Shown in pieces: positions 1-9,410 of a DNA stretch of 45,925 nt. The notes under the pieces were generated by a model that searched no databases, was not told the DNA's origin, and worked only from the letters and a program-made list of their open reading frames with translations. Made by a program: the position numbers and the translations under genes. Each line of letters begins with the position of its first letter. The first letter of the stretch is position 1. This DNA is from Sphingomonas sp. Leaf22 (GTDB taxonomy: Bacteria; Pseudomonadota; Alphaproteobacteria; Sphingomonadales; Sphingomonadaceae), in contig NZ_LMKP01000041.1 in assembly GCF_001421715.1 (NCBI RefSeq), forward strand, positions 280,929 through 326,853, in the 5' to 3' direction.

Positions 1-3000
1 GCGAGATCGTTGACGAAGGTCACCGTGCGCGCACGATCGCCGCCGATCGACACCATATCGAGCTGGCCGACACCGCTATAGGTATAGCTGGTGTAGGCGG
101 TGTTGGCGTTGGTCTTGGTGGTGACGGTACCGGTCAGCTGCGCCGCATCGCGCCATTCGTAGCTGTTGGTGGTCGTGGTCGTCGTGCTGCTGCCGCCGTT
201 GACGGTCGTGGTTGCCGTTACCTTCTTTATCGCGCCCAGCGCATAGTCGGTCCCGGTGCCATAGTCGGTGCTCGTCCTGGTAGTGACCGTGTCCGATCCC
301 TGCTTGGTCACCGTCGTTTCAGCGACGATCTGGCCACGGCCATTGCCGTCATAGGTCAGGACGCGGTCATAAACCGCCGCGGCGCCTGCACCTCGATCGG
401 TCTGACGGGTTGACCGGCCAAGCACGTCATATTCGTAGTTGGCCGAACCGACCATCGTGAAGATGTTGTCGGACGACGCCGTACCATCGTCGTTGTCGTA
501 ATAGCCGGTCTGTTCCGATGAAACCGTCGCAAGCTGCCCGTCATTACGCCATGTATAGGTTTCGCGTCGTTCGGCAGCATAGGACACGCGGATAATTGGA
601 TCGCCATTTCCTGGCGCATAGGCTTTGTACTGCGGGCTTACATCGTCGTCGTAGCTTCCCTCCGAAGCAACGAACCGCGGGCTAACCCCGCCGTCATCGT
701 AATATGGGTTTCGGACGAAGGCGTAGGCGGTGAAGCTCGTGAGCGCGGTCACCCGGCTGCCGTCGACGCGATAGGTTATCTCCGTCCCGGCCCCCCGCTC
801 GACCCCGTTCGCGCCCAATCGCCCGCCATCGAGCGTAACCCTGTTCATCGAATCGTACCGGAACCGGCGGTCTTCGGTAATGGTCGCCGTCGTATTGCCC
901 GATGGACCAAGCGTCGCGCGCGTCGCGATCGTCTGCAGGATGTTCCCGTTCCGGTCGTAGGTCCAGCCCATCGATGCAGCGGGCAGCGCATCGCTGGTAT
1001 CCGCCCAGCTGCGCATCCGGTTCTGCATGTCGAAGATCGCTTCCGACCGGCGGTACACCACATTGTCGCGGGTGAAGGTCTCGGTCAGCCGGTTGCCGAC
1101 CTGATCGTAGCCGAAGGTGGCGACGGAGCGGACGGTGCCCGACCCCATGTCGCTGGTCTGCGTGGCGAGCAGACCGGTGTTGAGCCAGACGAAGGTCTGT
1201 TTTTCGAGACCGGCGATCGTCGCCACGCGCCCGGCCTGATCGTAGGTGGTGGTCGCGACGTTGCCGCCCATGTCGGTGCGCGACGTCAGGCGGCCGAACG
1301 TGTCCTTGGCCTCGATCGTCTGCTTGCCGTTGGCGAAGGTGGTGGTTTGCCGCCAGCCGCCGGTGACGCCCAGACCGCTGTTGACGGCACTGTCCCACGC
1401 ATAGGCGTTGGTCGTCACGTCGCCGCCAAAGGCGCGGCTGGTCGTGACCCGTCCGGCGACGTCGTAATCGGTGGTCTCGCGGTCGGTCGTGGCGCGGCCG
1501 GTCTGGCCATGCGTCAGGCGGCGGCCGAGCGAGTCATAGGTATAGCTGTGGGCGATGTCGCGGCTGTCGACGTTGCTGGTGCTCAGCAGACGCCCAAGCT
1601 TGTCATAGCTCATATAGGTCGCGCGGCCGAGTTCGTCGGTCCGCTTCACCAGATTGCCGGCATCGTCGTATCGCTGAAAGACGCGGCCGCCATCAGCGTG
1701 ATATTCGGCGGTGACCAGTTCGGCGGCCCCGCCATAACCCGTGCCCCCCGCCAGCCGCCGGGTCGCGATGTTGCCGTTGCCGTCCTTGGTGCCGGCCAAC
1801 CGCCCCGACAGGTCGTAATAGCGATATTCGAAAATGCCGGTTTCGTTAACATCGGCACCCAGCACGACCGGGCGCGCGATCGAGGTTACCCGCCCCATCC
1901 GGTTATAGCCGTAATAGGTCACGGCGCCGCGCGCGTCGGTCTCACTCGCGACTTCGCCGAACGCGGTGTAGCTGCGCGACGTGCGCAGATCGGTACCGCC
2001 GGTTACACCGCTGGCCAGTTCGCGTTGCAGGCTGTGGACGCGGGCCACCTGTCCCCGCGCATCATATTGCGCAATCGTCGCTACGATGCCGTTGGCGGGA
2101 TCGCCAAGCGCACGTCCTTCGAGGGTCGAGATGCGCAGGACATTGCCGAGCGACAGGTTCTGGATATTGGTGCTGCCGTCGCTTTCGAGCGTCAGCGTCT
2201 GGCGGCCGGCACCGTCATACAGGAAATACCGCCACGTCCCGTCGCCACCGGTGCTGCGCCATGCGCGGCCGGCATCATCATATTCATGCTGCTCCTGCAC
2301 CGACCCGCCGATCGAGCGGGAGACGAGTTCGCCGAACACGTTGTAGCTGAACGTGGTTTCCGGCGGCGCGCCGGCCGTGGTCAGGCTGGTGAAACCGGCG
2401 CTCGACTGCGTCCAGTTGGTGGCGGAAACCTGTCCACGCAGTCGACCGACATTGTCGTAGCGATAGATCGCGCCTTCGCGCAAAACCGACCCGGCACTGT
2501 TGCGGCGCGAATACGCCTCCGCGACCATGTTGCCGACCCGGTCGTAGAAATAGAAGCGCGTCGATCCCATCGCGTCGGTCATCGCGACCTTGCGACCCAC
2601 CGCGTCATACCGGTTGGTGGTGACGCGATCGGTGCTGCCGACGACGCCCTCGACGGTGCGGACCAGATTGTCGTTGCCGTCGTAGAAATAGGCGACCTGC
2701 GGGATCGCTTCGTCGGTGGTGCTGTTGATCAGGTTGGGGCGTTGTTCCCCGATCAACCGGCCGGCACGGTCATAGGCGTACAGGGTAGTATCGCCGGTCG
2801 CCTCGCGCTTCGAGGTGACGAGGCCGAGACCGTTATAGCTGTAGGTGATCCGCGCATCGCCGCTGACATCGGTCAGCGCGCCGGTGGTCGGATCGACGCT
2901 CCACGCCGCGACGCCCTTGCGGGTTTCGGTCAGGCGGCGGCCGTTACGGTCATAGCTGAACTCGGTCACGCGGTCGTCGGCGTTGACGGTCCCCTGCGGC

Positions 3001-6000
3001 CGGCTGGCCTCGGTCGTGCCGGTGACCGCCACCGCGTACCGGCGTTCGGCAAGCGCGTTACCCTCGGCATCGAGGGTCCATTCGGTCAGAAACCCTTGCT
3101 GATCGACCTGCGCGGTCTTGCGGCCCAGCGCGTCGTAATAGGACAGGATCGATGCGCCGGTCGCATCGGTGCTGCGCACGACATTGCCGGCCGCATCATA
3201 GGCGACGCCCTGCGTCACCGTGCCGAAGCCATAGACATAGGTGCCGCTGGTCGCATCCCACGCGCCGGTGCGGATATTGGCCATGCTGCTCGACACCCGC
3301 CGTCCGAGCGCATCGTTGATGTAGGTCGTCTCGCGATAGTCGCCGGTCGCGGCCGGGCGGGTGTCGGTGGTCAATTGCGACGTGGTGACCGCGGTCGCAT
3401 AGGCGCGGGTGCGGATCAGGCCACCATTCTTGTCGTAGGCATAGGTGACATACGCCCCCGCCGCGTCGACCTCACCATTCTTGCGGTCGAGCGCGTCGTA
3501 ATAGAACCAGCTGTGACGCCCCTGCGCGTCGGTACGGCGGGTGAGATTGCCGTGGCGGTCGTAGAGATATTTCTCGGTCGGCTGTCCGGTGCCGGCGTTC
3601 GTGCTGGAGCCGGGCACGCCGTAGTCGACGGCCATGCCGCGTTTTTCGATCAGGCGGTCGAGGGCGTCATAGCTATAGTCGGTGGTCCGCTGTTCGGTCA
3701 GGCTCCACGCCTCTATCATCCGTGTACGATTGCCGCGCGCGTCATATTCGTAGTGGGTGACAACGCCGCCCGCCTCCTGGGCACCGGCAACGAGTTGGTC
3801 GTTGGGCGCACGCCCCTCGCCCGCTCCATAATTGGCGTAATGTTCCAGCGGGTCGATGCCGGCAGCGGCGACATCGGGATTGCTCGCCAGATAATAGCGC
3901 GTGTCGAAGTCGGCGTTCGGGTTGCGACCTGCCCGCCAACCGGAATTTTGCCAATTCGCGCGCAGTGCTATCGGATCATTGGCGATTCCGGCCAGATCGT
4001 CATAGGTATTTGCATAATAAACCGGATCGAATTCGGAAATCTTCGCTGTCTTGGCCCGGGCAAAGCCGGTGGCATCCGATGCCGTCTTCGCTATGTTCTC
4101 CGAAAATACCTGTCCACGGCGGTCGTAGAAGCGGAAGGTGACGCCGCCCAGCTTGTTCGTGGCCTGCACCACTTCGCCGAAGCTGTTGTAGCGGTTGTTC
4201 TCGCTGAACCCCTCCGCATCGATCGTTCGCACGACGCGGCCGAGCTTGTCGTAGACGAACTGGACGACCGCGTCCTTCGCATCGGCCGCGACGATCGGCA
4301 GCGTCCCAATCGCGGCGGTGTTGCCTGCGCGTTGTTTGCGGCGGGTGACGGTCGCGATCTGGTCGAACGCGGTGTAGCTGGTCTCGGTGACGTAATTTTC
4401 GGCATCGCGGACGGCGACGACGCGGCCGGCGGCATCGTAATAGCGGTAGGTCGCCCCGCCGCGTTCGTCGACGATCCGCACCTGCTGTCCGAACGAGTCA
4501 TAGTCGTAGGACTGGACCTGCCCCAGCGCGTCGGTACGCGTCAGCATCCGCCCTTCGCGATCATAGGTGAAGCTGGTGGTGCCGGTCCCGTCGGGCGCGA
4601 CCTGGGTCAGCAGGTTGCCGAACCCGTCATAGGTATAGCGCGTGGTCGACTGGAGACCGTCGGCATCGGCGATCCGGGTGACGACCCGGCCGGCCGCGTC
4701 GTAGCCGAGCTGGGTGCGGACCTGATCGACCGTGCCATAGGCCTCGGTCGTCGACTGGACGGTGCCATTGACGTTGTAGGTGTAGCGGGTGACCGTGCCG
4801 GCGGCATCGGTCGTTTCGAACACGCGCCCAGCCGTGTCGTAGCTGGTGGTGGTGACGACGCTGGTACCGGTTTGCCACGCGGCGACGTTGGCGATCGTCG
4901 TCGCATCGGTGGCGCTGGCCATCGCCGTGTCGAACCGGACGACCGCGACGACCCGCCCGCCGGCGTCGTAATCGTAGCGGCTGACATAGCCCATCGCATC
5001 GATGGTGAAGCGCAGTTCGCCGCGTGCAGCATAATAGCTGCGGGTAATGCGGGTATCGCCATGACCGCCAGTTGACGTCGCCCACGCGGCCATCGTCTCG
5101 TGCGTCGGCAGGGTAGTGGTGGCGTAGCTTGTGACGAAGCGCGTCGTCTTCACGACATTGCCGCTGCCGTCATAGCCATAGCCGGTGACCGACCCGGCGG
5201 CGTCGATCGCGAAGGTCAGGTTGCCGCGGTCGTCATGGACCGCGAAGCTGCTGCGATTGGCGGGGTCGCTCGCCGCGCCGGCAGTGGCCAAGCCCTGCGT
5301 GACCGTAGCGACGTTGTAGCTGCCCAGTACCGCGATCGGCCGCGCATAGACGATCGTCTGGCGGACCTTGCCGGTCGCATCGCCCGCGCGAGCGCCGGCA
5401 TAGACATATTCGGTGACGCGTTGGACGGTGTCGACGGTGAAGCGCAGCAGCCCCTGCCCGTCATAGACGTAGCGGACGGTGCGATCGTTCGCATTGGTGC
5501 CGACATCGGACAGCAGCGCGGTCAAACTGGCGGACGCGCGCAGCGTATCGGTCACGCGCTTCGCGAAGCTGGTCGCCGACACGCGGTTCCCGGCGGCGTC
5601 ATAGGTCGACCGGCTGAGATACCCCTCCCCGTTGAGCGCGCCGATGACATTGCCGTCGCGGTCGTAGAAGGTGCGGCTGACGCTGTCGCGCGCGGCATCG
5701 GCGGTGGGACGGGTGACGGTGGTCGGCAGCGTCGTCTTCAGCGCATCGACCGCGACCCGGTTGGCATAGCCGGTTTCCCGCAACAGCCGGCCGGACGCAT
5801 CATAGTCATAGACGACGCTCGCCCCGGTGGCGTCGATCCGCTGCAACACGCGGCCTTCGCGGTCGTAGACGACCCAGTTCCAGCGATCGGCCGCGCCCGC
5901 CGCCGGGCGGATGGTGGCGACATCGATATCGACCGCCGGATCGGCCAGCCGCGCCATCTGTTCGGCGGACAGCGCGGTGCTCCAGCCGATCGTTGCCACC

Positions 6001-9000
6001 AGCCGGTCGTTCTGGTCATACCGATATTCGGTCAGCTGGCCGAGCGGGTCGACCTCGCCCGTCTTTCGCCCGGTCAGGTCGTAGACGACGTAGCGGTTCT
6101 GGCCGAAACTGTCGGTCGCGATCCGCACCCGGCCGGTACGGTCGTAGCGATAGCCGGTGGTGCCGGTACCGCTATAGCTGCCCGCCTCGCTGGCAGACAC
6201 CAGATCGCCCGCGCGGTTGTATGTCGAGGTCTGCACCGCGCCGCTGGCCAGCGTCACGACCGTCTGCGCGCCGGCATCGTTGAACGCGATCGACGTCTGA
6301 CCGCCGCGCACGTCGGTCGACCCGATCATGCGCCCCAGCCCGTCATAGACGAACAGCTCGCGCTGCCCGCCGGTGACGCGTTCGAGCAACCGGCCCGACG
6401 CATCGCGGACGAACACGGTTTCGGTATAGCCCTGCGTCGTCAGCGGTTCGCCACTGGCGTCCGCCGCACCGTCGCGGACGATCCGCGACACTTCGCCACG
6501 CGCGTCATAGTCGTAGCGGACGATCATCCGCGCCGATTTGGCCGACAGTCCGCTTACCCAGCCGTTCAGCCCAGCTTCGGTCATCGCCACCGATGCGGAC
6601 GGGATATCGGCGGTGAAGCTGTCGGTGCGGATCAGCAACCCGCTGGCGTTGTAGGTGTAGCGCGTGACCCGCCGTTCGGCCGAGACCGTGTACCGCAGGC
6701 GATTGGCGCTGTCGTAGACGTTGTTGCTCGCGACCGTTTCGGCGGCACCCGCCGAAACGGCGCTGGCGGAGGTGCGCAGCAACTGGTTCTTCGCGTCATA
6801 GGTGCGGGTGACGACGTTGCCGAGCCGGTCGGTGGTGGTCAGCAGATTGCCCGCCGTATCGTACGTCATCCTGGTGATGCCGCCCGACGGATCGGTGACC
6901 GTCGCTACGTTGCCGGTGCTGGTGTAGCTGAACTGCGTCACCTGTTGCGCCGCGCCCGCTTCGGTCGCGGGTGCGGTGATCTTCGTCAGCAGGCGCGACG
7001 TTTCGGGCTCGTCGACCGGACCGATCAGGTTGACGCCGGCCACGATGACCCCGGCCCCGGCCGGCTCATCGGCCCCCAGCGCGACGAACAACCGGGCAAA
7101 GCCGGCATCGTCGCGGGCATAGGTGCGGGTGACCAGGATGGTGGTCGCCTCGGTCGCCGACAGGCCCCGCACCGAATAGAAGCCGCCGGACAGCGGATCG
7201 AGCGCGCCCGGCCCCGACAGCACCCGCGCACTGGACAGGTCGTCCGGCCCCCACCCCGACGCGGAACCGCCCAGCCCCAGATGATGGCCTTGATCGAAAC
7301 CGGTCGCCTTCAACGTGATGACGAAGCTGTAGGTCTCGCCCGCCTTGGCGGTGAAAGTGCGTTGCAGGTTTGCGGCGGTGCTTGCGGTCTTGACGGTGAA
7401 TTTATACGCCGCCGCGCCGTTGATGGCGGGTTCGGTCGCGCGGTTCAGGTTGCTCGCGGTCCATTTGGTCGCGTTCATCCGGTCGAGCGACGATGCCTCT
7501 GTACTGCGGACCAGCGTCTGGCCGCCGGCGATCAGCGAGGTTCCGGCGCGGAAATTGCTGCCTTCGTCGACGTAGAAATAAGCGCCGCCCGATCCGGTCT
7601 TGTCATAGGTCCGCGTGATCTCGACGCGCGTACCTTCCGTCGTCGACAGACCGACGACGCGCCAAAAGCCGCCATTGATATGTTCGATCGTCCCTGGACC
7701 CGATACGATACGCGCTACCGAAATGCCCGGACCACCCCAGCCAGTCTGGTCCGAATACAAACCCAAATTCTGGGTAGTGATGTCGCCAACTGCCTTCAGG
7801 CTGATGCCGAAGGTCATCGTTTCCCCGGCGGTAACGGGGAAACCTTGTGAGATACCAGCCCATTGACCGCCAGTCTGGACCGTATAGCGCGTGGCCGCCC
7901 CCCCGTTGATGGTGTCGGCTTGCCGGGTCAGGTTGCCGCTGTCCCACGTCCCGCCAGCAAGCGCGAAGTCGCCGCCTGCGAAATCCAGCCGCGTGAACTG
8001 CCCCGCGGGATCGATTATAGTGGTATTGTCCGCGTTATAGCTCAATCGCGTCACGCGCGTTGCCGAACCGTCGACAGTCTGCGTGACCGCGATAACCCGC
8101 TGGTACTTGTCATATTCGAAATCGACGCGCGTACCGTCGGTCTGCGCGACCGAAGCGATCAGGCGGGTATCGCCGATATAGGTATAGGCGCTGCCATAGC
8201 TCTTGCCGTCGGCGACGCTGTTGTCGGCCGGGGTCAGATCGACCGTTGCGCTACCCAACCGGCCGAGGCTGTCATAGGCGTAGCGGGTGCGGGTCTGCAT
8301 CCGCTCGACTCCGCCCTGCGTCGTGAAGGTGCGGATATCGGTGATCGCATTGCCGCTGTATCCATATTGGATGCGTTCGCCGTTGGCGGTGCGCAGGTCG
8401 GTCAGCTTACCATCGGCATAGGTGAAGGTCAGCGCGTTGCCGCTCGGGTCGCGCTGTTCGGAAATATAGCTGTGGTTGCGGTAGTTATAGCCATAGGTTT
8501 CGACGACCTGGCTGTCGCCGTCGGTCCATTTCCACCCCTCGGCGGTGCTATAGGTGATGGTGTCGTGCGCGCCCGCGCCATCGGTGGTGCGATAGGCGGT
8601 GCCGTTCCAGACATAGGTGAACACCGAACCGTCGGCAGAGGCGCGCTTCACGGTCGAGCCGTAGGTATTGACCGTTCCGGTCAGCCCGTACAGGCTGCGA
8701 TCGGTGCTCTGGCGCCAATTATCTCCATTTTCGTCGGAAAGATCGCCCTGACTGTTATAGGTCCGGCTGATCGCCGCATCGGGACCCCGGCCCAGCAGCA
8801 ATTCGTCCTGCTGCATCAGCATCAGATTGCCGTTGGCGGCGTTCAGCAACAGCTGTTCTCCCGAGCGGCCGAGCGCCGCCTGCCCCAGCGTTCCCGCCCC
8901 GCCCAGCACATTGCCCGACCCGCGCTCGAACCCCGTTCCCGCGCCCGTGAAAATGGCCACCATGGTCGCAAATCCCCCAAGAATTCCCGCGGCCGGCGCC

Positions 9001-9008
9001 TGCGCCAT
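1..9008 (-). CDS. Giant YD/RHS-repeat protein, C-terminus beyond the window
   Basis: One minus-strand frame stays open from the ATG at 9008 to the left edge (3002 codons, no stop seen). Start and left end lie in the same codon phase, so no net frameshift is present. The N-terminus has no evident signal peptide. It is followed by a module rich in the 'NGNLMLMQQDE...GRGPD' and 'RTYNSQG' motifs typical of large proteobacterial YD-repeat proteins (about residues 55-90). Dozens of YDxxGR / YDxxGN repeats then continue to the edge. They are interrupted by two beta-rich modules (about residues 346-487 and 498-644) and one NPDV-type insertion (about 1659-1737). Family knowledge: such repeats form a shell that encloses a variable C-terminal domain, often a toxin; that part is not visible here. 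The ATG at 9008 has AGGA about 7 nt upstream. The gene is divergent from fliQ. Export route and function are unknown. Confidence 0.93.
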   Translation of the reverse strand, partial: MAQAPAAGILGGFATMVAIFTGAGTGFERGSGNVLGGAGTLGQAALGRSGEQLLLNAANGNLMLMQQDELLLGRGPDAAISRTYNSQGDLSDENGDNWRQSTDRSLYGLTGTVNTYGSTVKRASADGSVFTYVWNGTAYRTTDGAGAHDTITYSTAEGWKWTDGDSQVVETYGYNYRNHSYISEQRDPSGNALTFTYADGKLTDLRTANGERIQYGYSGNAITDIRTFTTQGGVERMQTRTRYAYDSLGRLGSATVDLTPADNSVADGKSYGSAYTYIGDTRLIASVAQTDGTRVDFEYDKYQRVIAVTQTVDGSATRVTRLSYNADNTTIIDPAGQFTRLDFAGGDFALAGGTWDSGNLTRQADTINGGAATRYTVQTGGQWAGISQGFPVTAGETMTFGISLKAVGDITTQNLGLYSDQTGWGGPGISVARIVSGPGTIEHINGGFWRVVGLSTTEGTRVEITRTYDKTGSGGAYFYVDEGSNFRAGTSLIAGGQTLVRSTEASSLDRMNATKWTASNLNRATEPAINGAAAYKFTVKTASTAANLQRTFTAKAGETYSFVITLKATGFDQGHHLGLGGSASGWGPDDLSSARVLSGPGALDPLSGGFYSVRGLSATEATTILVTRTYARDDAGFARLFVALGADEPAGAGVIVAGVNLIGPVDEPETSRLLTKITAPATEAGAAQQVTQFSYTSTGNVATVTDPSGGITRMTYDTAGNLLTTTDRLGNVVTRTYDAKNQLLRTSASAVSAGAAETVASNNVYDSANRLRYTVSAERRVTRYTYNASGLLIRTDSFTADIPSASVAMTEAGLNGWVSGLSAKSARMIVRYDYDARGEVSRIVRDGAADASGEPLTTQGYTETVFVRDASGRLLERVTGGQRELFVYDGLGRMIGSTDVRGGQTSIAFNDAGAQTVVTLASGAVQTSTYNRAGDLVSASEAGSYSGTGTTGYRYDRTGRVRIATDSFGQNRYVVYDLTGRKTGEVDPLGQLTEYRYDQNDRLVATIGWSTALSAEQMARLADPAVDIDVATIRPAAGAADRWNWVVYDREGRVLQRIDATGASVVYDYDASGRLLRETGYANRVAVDALKTTLPTTVTRPTADAARDSVSRTFYDRDGNVIGALNGEGYLSRSTYDAAGNRVSATSFAKRVTDTLRASASLTALLSDVGTNANDRTVRYVYDGQGLLRFTVDTVQRVTEYVYAGARAGDATGKVRQTIVYARPIAVLGSYNVATVTQGLATAGAASDPANRSSFAVHDDRGNLTFAIDAAGSVTGYGYDGSGNVVKTTRFVTSYATTTLPTHETMAAWATSTGGHGDTRITRSYYAARGELRFTIDAMGYVSRYDYDAGGRVVAVVRFDTAMASATDATTIANVAAWQTGTSVVTTTSYDTAGRVFETTDAAGTVTRYTYNVNGTVQSTTEAYGTVDQVRTQLGYDAAGRVVTRIADADGLQSTTRYTYDGFGNLLTQVAPDGTGTTSFTYDREGRMLTRTDALGQVQSYDYDSFGQQVRIVDERGGATYRYYDAAGRVVAVRDAENYVTETSYTAFDQIATVTRRKQRAGNTAAIGTLPIVAADAKDAVVQFVYDKLGRVVRTIDAEGFSENNRYNSFGEVVQATNKLGGVTFRFYDRRGQVFSENIAKTASDATGFARAKTAKISEFDPVYYANTYDDLAGIANDPIALRANWQNSGWRAGRNPNADFDTRYYLASNPDVAAAGIDPLEHYANYGAGEGRAPNDQLVAGAQEAGGVVTHYEYDARGNRTRMIEAWSLTEQRTTDYSYDALDRLIEKRGMAVDYGVPGSSTNAGTGQPTEKYLYDRHGNLTRRTDAQGRHSWFYYDALDRKNGEVDAAGAYVTYAYDKNGGLIRTRAYATAVTTSQLTTDTRPAATGDYRETTYINDALGRRVSSSMANIRTGAWDATSGTYVYGFGTVTQGVAYDAAGNVVRSTDATGASILSYYDALGRKTAQVDQQGFLTEWTLDAEGNALAERRYAVAVTGTTEASRPQGTVNADDRVTEFSYDRNGRRLTETRKGVAAWSVDPTTGALTDVSGDARITYSYNGLGLVTSKREATGDTTLYAYDRAGRLIGEQRPNLINSTTDEAIPQVAYFYDGNDNLVRTVEGVVGSTDRVTTNRYDAVGRKVAMTDAMGSTRFYFYDRVGNMVAEAYSRRNSAGSVLREGAIYRYDNVGRLRGQVSATNWTQSSAGFTSLTTAGAPPETTFSYNVFGELVSRSIGGSVQEQHEYDDAGRAWRSTGGDGTWRYFLYDGAGRQTLTLESDGSTNIQNLSLGNVLRISTLEGRALGDPANGIVATIAQYDARGQVARVHSLQRELASGVTGGTDLRTSRSYTAFGEVASETDARGAVTYYGYNRMGRVTSIARPVVLGADVNETGIFEYRYYDLSGRLAGTKDGNGNIATRRLAGGTGYGGAAELVTAEYHADGGRVFQRYDDAGNLVKRTDELGRATYMSYDKLGRLLSTSNVDSRDIAHSYTYDSLGRRLTHGQTGRATTDRETTDYDVAGRVTTSRAFGGDVTTNAYAWDSAVNSGLGVTGGWRQTTTFANGKQTIEAKDTFGRLTSRTDMGGNVATTTYDQAGRVATIAGLEKQTFVWLNTGLLATQTSDMGSGTVRSVATFGYDQVGNRLTETFTRDNVVYRRSEAIFDMQNRMRSWADTSDALPAASMGWTYDRNGNILQTIATRATLGPSGNTTATITEDRRFRYDSMNRVTLDGGRLGANGVERGAGTEITYRVDGSRVTALTSFTAYAFVRNPYYDDGGVSPRFVASEGSYDDDVSPQYKAYAPGNGDPIIRVSYAAERRETYTWRNDGQLATVSSEQTGYYDNDDGTASSDNIFTMVGSANYEYDVLGRSTRQTDRGAGAAAVYDRVLTYDGNGRGQIVAETTVTKQGSDTVTTRTSTDYGTGTDYALGAIKKVTATTTVNGGSSTTTTTTNSYEWRDAAQLTGTVTTKTNANTAYTSYTYSGVGQLDMVSIGGDRARTVTFVNDL
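3797..4030 (-). repeat. NPDV-type secreted-protein repeat inserted in the YD array
   Basis: About residues 1659-1737 of the giant protein. Two related units are visible: YANTYDDLAGIANDP...WQNSGWRAGRNPNADFD and RYYLASNPDVAAAGIDP...HYANYGAGEGRAPND. The 'YYLxxNPDVxxAGxxPxxHYxxxGxxEGR' pattern is known from secreted calcium-binding and hemolysin-like proteins of proteobacteria. It is unusual in the middle of a YD-repeat shell. Confidence 0.75.
7075..7515 (-). repeat. Second copy of the beta-sandwich-like module
   Basis: About residues 498-644 of the giant protein. Motif order follows the first copy: W-x-ASN, NGAAAYKFTV, KAGETYSFVITLKA, LGLGGSASGWG, ARVLSGPGALD, GGFYSVRGLSATEAT, RTYARDD. The two copies are clearly related but diverged, so this is an old internal duplication rather than a recent tandem repeat. 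Confidence 0.7.
7545..7970 (-). repeat. First copy of a beta-sandwich-like module inside the YD protein
   Basis: About residues 346-487 of the giant protein. The segment interrupts the YD repeats and has the order W-x-SGN, NGGAATRYTV, TAGETMTFGISLKA, LGLYSDQTGWG, ARIVSGPGTIE, GGFWRVVGLSTTEGT, RTYDKTG. The pattern resembles carbohydrate-binding or jelly-roll modules of surface and phage proteins, but I cannot assign a family. It matches a second copy just downstream at 7075-7515. Confidence 0.7.
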
Positions 9009-9140
9009 GCCGCTGTCCTGATCCTTGTCGGGGAGGTTTTTCGTTCGTTTAGGACTAAGTTCGACGGGCACGATCGACGGCGTCGCGATAGATGGACGGC
9101 GGGGGCGGAGCCGGGGCTTCGCCGACAGGCGGGATGATCG
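9009..9140. promoter_or_regulatory. Divergent intergenic region between YD protein and fliQ
   Basis: This 132-bp gap must hold the promoters of two divergent units: the giant YD-repeat gene leftwards and fliQ-fliR-flhB-flhA-TPR rightwards. On the minus strand there is a comparatively A-rich stretch (reads CCTAAACGAACGAAAAACC, 9034-9052) about 25-45 nt upstream of the YD start. I see no convincing sigma-54 or sigma-28 consensus on either strand. Confidence 0.5.
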
Positions 9141-9410
9141 ATGGAAGCCGACCGGGCGCTCAATCTGCTCGACGACATGCTGTGGCAGTCGCTGATGGTG
9201 GCCGCGCCGATCCTGATCGCGACGCTGGCGATCGGCATCGTCGTCAGCGTGTTTCAGGTCGCGACGCAGATCCAGGAAGCGACGCTCAGCTATGTGCCGA
9301 AGCTGCTGGTCGCGGCCGGGCTGCTGATCCTGCTGGGCCCTTGGATGATGACGCGCATGACCGATTTCGCGCGCGGCCTGTACCTTGCCATCCCGGCGCT
9401 GGCGAACTGA
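9141..9410 (+). CDS. fliQ: Flagellar export gate protein FliQ
   Basis: An 89-residue protein with two transmembrane helices (about 15-40 and 50-75). It has the classic small-gate pattern: ALNLLDDMLWQSLMVAAPIL, then VSVFQVATQIQEATLSYVPK in the loop and LLILLGPWMM in helix 2. FliQ joins FliP and FliR in the inner-membrane export gate of flagellar type III secretion. Length matches the family (about 89 aa). The ATG at 9141 follows a weak GGGA. It is the first gene of the plus-strand operon, and its TGA overlaps the fliR ATG (ATGA). FliP, its partner, is encoded in the opposite operon at 16039-16692. Confidence 0.95.
   Translation: MEADRALNLLDDMLWQSLMVAAPILIATLAIGIVVSVFQVATQIQEATLSYVPKLLVAAGLLILLGPWMMTRMTDFARGLYLAIPALAN

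Noticed and set aside
1..9008. Possible direct-repeat or CRISPR-like array
   Set aside because: The periodicity is that of protein YD repeats with diverged DNA; there are no identical DNA repeats with unique spacers.
1347..9137. Very long open frames on the plus strand (for example 1347-5075 and 5100-7850)
   Set aside because: They are codon-for-codon opposite the YD-repeat gene; the repetitive GC-rich coding on the minus strand keeps the opposite frame free of stops. Their translations show no family motifs, while the minus strand shows regular YD repeats.
9092..9409. Longer FliR starting at 9092
   Set aside because: That stretch overlaps fliQ completely, is not hydrophobic and would add over 100 residues to a protein whose family begins at the ATG at 9410.
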